Origin: Xiphophorus maculatus
Lineage: Eukaryota > Chordata > Actinopteri > Cyprinodontiformes > Poeciliidae
DNA: 64,000 nucleotides
Assembly: GCF_002775205.1 (NCBI RefSeq)
Contig: NC_036453.1
Span: 12,418,594 to 12,482,593, forward strand
Direction of reading: 5' to 3'
Below, one piece after another: positions 63,628 to 64,000 of this stretch. The translations under genes and the position numbers were made by a program. How positions within the stretch are numbered: the first letter of the stretch is position 1; each line of letters starts with the position of its first letter. The notes under the pieces are model-generated. The model ran no database searches. It had not been told where the DNA came from and was given only the letters and a program-made list of their open reading frames with translations.

Positions 63628-64000
63628 ATGGCTGCTTCGGCGGCAACGGCGAGTTCTCCCCCCGGTTTGTGTCCAAATTACGCCGTGGTTTGCTCGTTCC
63701 TGGAGCGATACGGAGCCCTGTTGGACTTGCCGGAGCTCAGCTTCCCTCAGCTGGAAAGATACCTGCAGGACACATCCTCAGGTAGGGCAAGAAAGCCCGC
63801 AGCAGGAGGCTCGGAGGACGCGGAGAGGCTCCTGCCTTGCATTAATGATAATGGGACTGAGCTAACGTGCTAACCGCTAATGTTAGCTGTTATTGTGTGG
63901 ATTTTTTTAACCTTCGTGTTTACTTAAACTCAACTCAACCGCCTCTCAGCCATGCTATTCAAGGTTTTAAACGTCTCCCCGCATATTTTCATGTTGATTA
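63628..64000 (+). CDS. rsf1: Remodeling and spacing factor 1, first coding exon (partial gene)
   Basis: RSF1 is the large histone-binding subunit of the ISWI-type RSF chromatin remodelling complex in the nucleus. The exon, 63628-63781, encodes MAASAATASSPPG and then CPNYAVVCSFLERYGALLDL followed by PELSFPQLERYLQDTSS, closely matching the conserved N-terminus of vertebrate RSF1. It ends at a GGTAGGG donor after one base of codon 52. The ATG at 63628 was chosen because upstream in-frame sequence has only a GTG, and because the Ala-rich start fits the family. The remaining bases to 64000 are intron; the other exons lie to the right, outside the window. Confidence 0.93.

Noticed and set aside
63515-63865. 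116-codon ORF at the rsf1 start
   Set aside because: It overlaps rsf1 exon 1 in another frame; the rsf1 frame has clear family similarity.

Overview
The window looks like nuclear DNA from a teleost fish. It has vertebrate GT-AG exon structure, long AT-rich introns full of microsatellites, and many fish-type repeats: L2-like LINE fragments, hAT, piggyBac and other inverted-repeat elements, and a tRNA-derived SINE. The gene families are vertebrate. The species cannot be named from the sequence alone.

Layout. (1) 1-4998: intergenic, holding a 1.46-kb inverted-repeat transposon (910-2373) and a LINE relic. (2) 4999-6138, minus strand: one coding exon of an inward-rectifier potassium channel of the KCNJ1/ROMK type. 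(3) 6139-10970: intergenic. (4) 10971-17293, minus strand: all 11 coding exons of foxred1, a mitochondrial complex I assembly factor (515 aa deduced). (5) 17294-18861: a 1.57-kb gap between divergent genes. (6) 18862-59225, plus strand: all 20 coding exons of fchsd2, an F-BAR and double-SH3 endocytosis protein (759 aa deduced), followed by a likely 3-kb 3' UTR ending near 62290. (7) 63628 to the right edge: first coding exon of rsf1, a chromatin remodelling subunit, which continues outside the window.

Every exon junction of foxred1 and fchsd2 was read by eye. All keep the frame and use GT-AG sites. The short foxred1 exon 7 (13669-13745) is too small to stand out as an ORF and was placed from its splice sites and phase.

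The most unusual stretch is fchsd2 intron 3 (26794-36647). A 5.8-kb interval (27188-33032) starts and ends with hAT-like terminal repeats flanked by nearly matching 8-bp sites. Inside are two near-identical direct repeats of about 0.63 kb, an intronless GRAMD4-like reading frame on the minus strand, broken pieces of a second GRAMD4-like copy in opposing orientations, a LINE endonuclease relic, and a 30-bp minisatellite whose repeat is open in all six frames. Other points of note are splice-site oddities in fchsd2 (a reconstituted donor at exon 2, a (GT)53 tract next to the exon 6 acceptor, an in-frame open 93-nt intron) and an upstream AUG overlapping the fchsd2 start.

The protein-coding genes have separate jobs (renal-type K+ channel, mitochondrial assembly, membrane trafficking, chromatin) and nothing suggests they form one pathway. 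All family assignments are from recalled protein similarity, without database searches.
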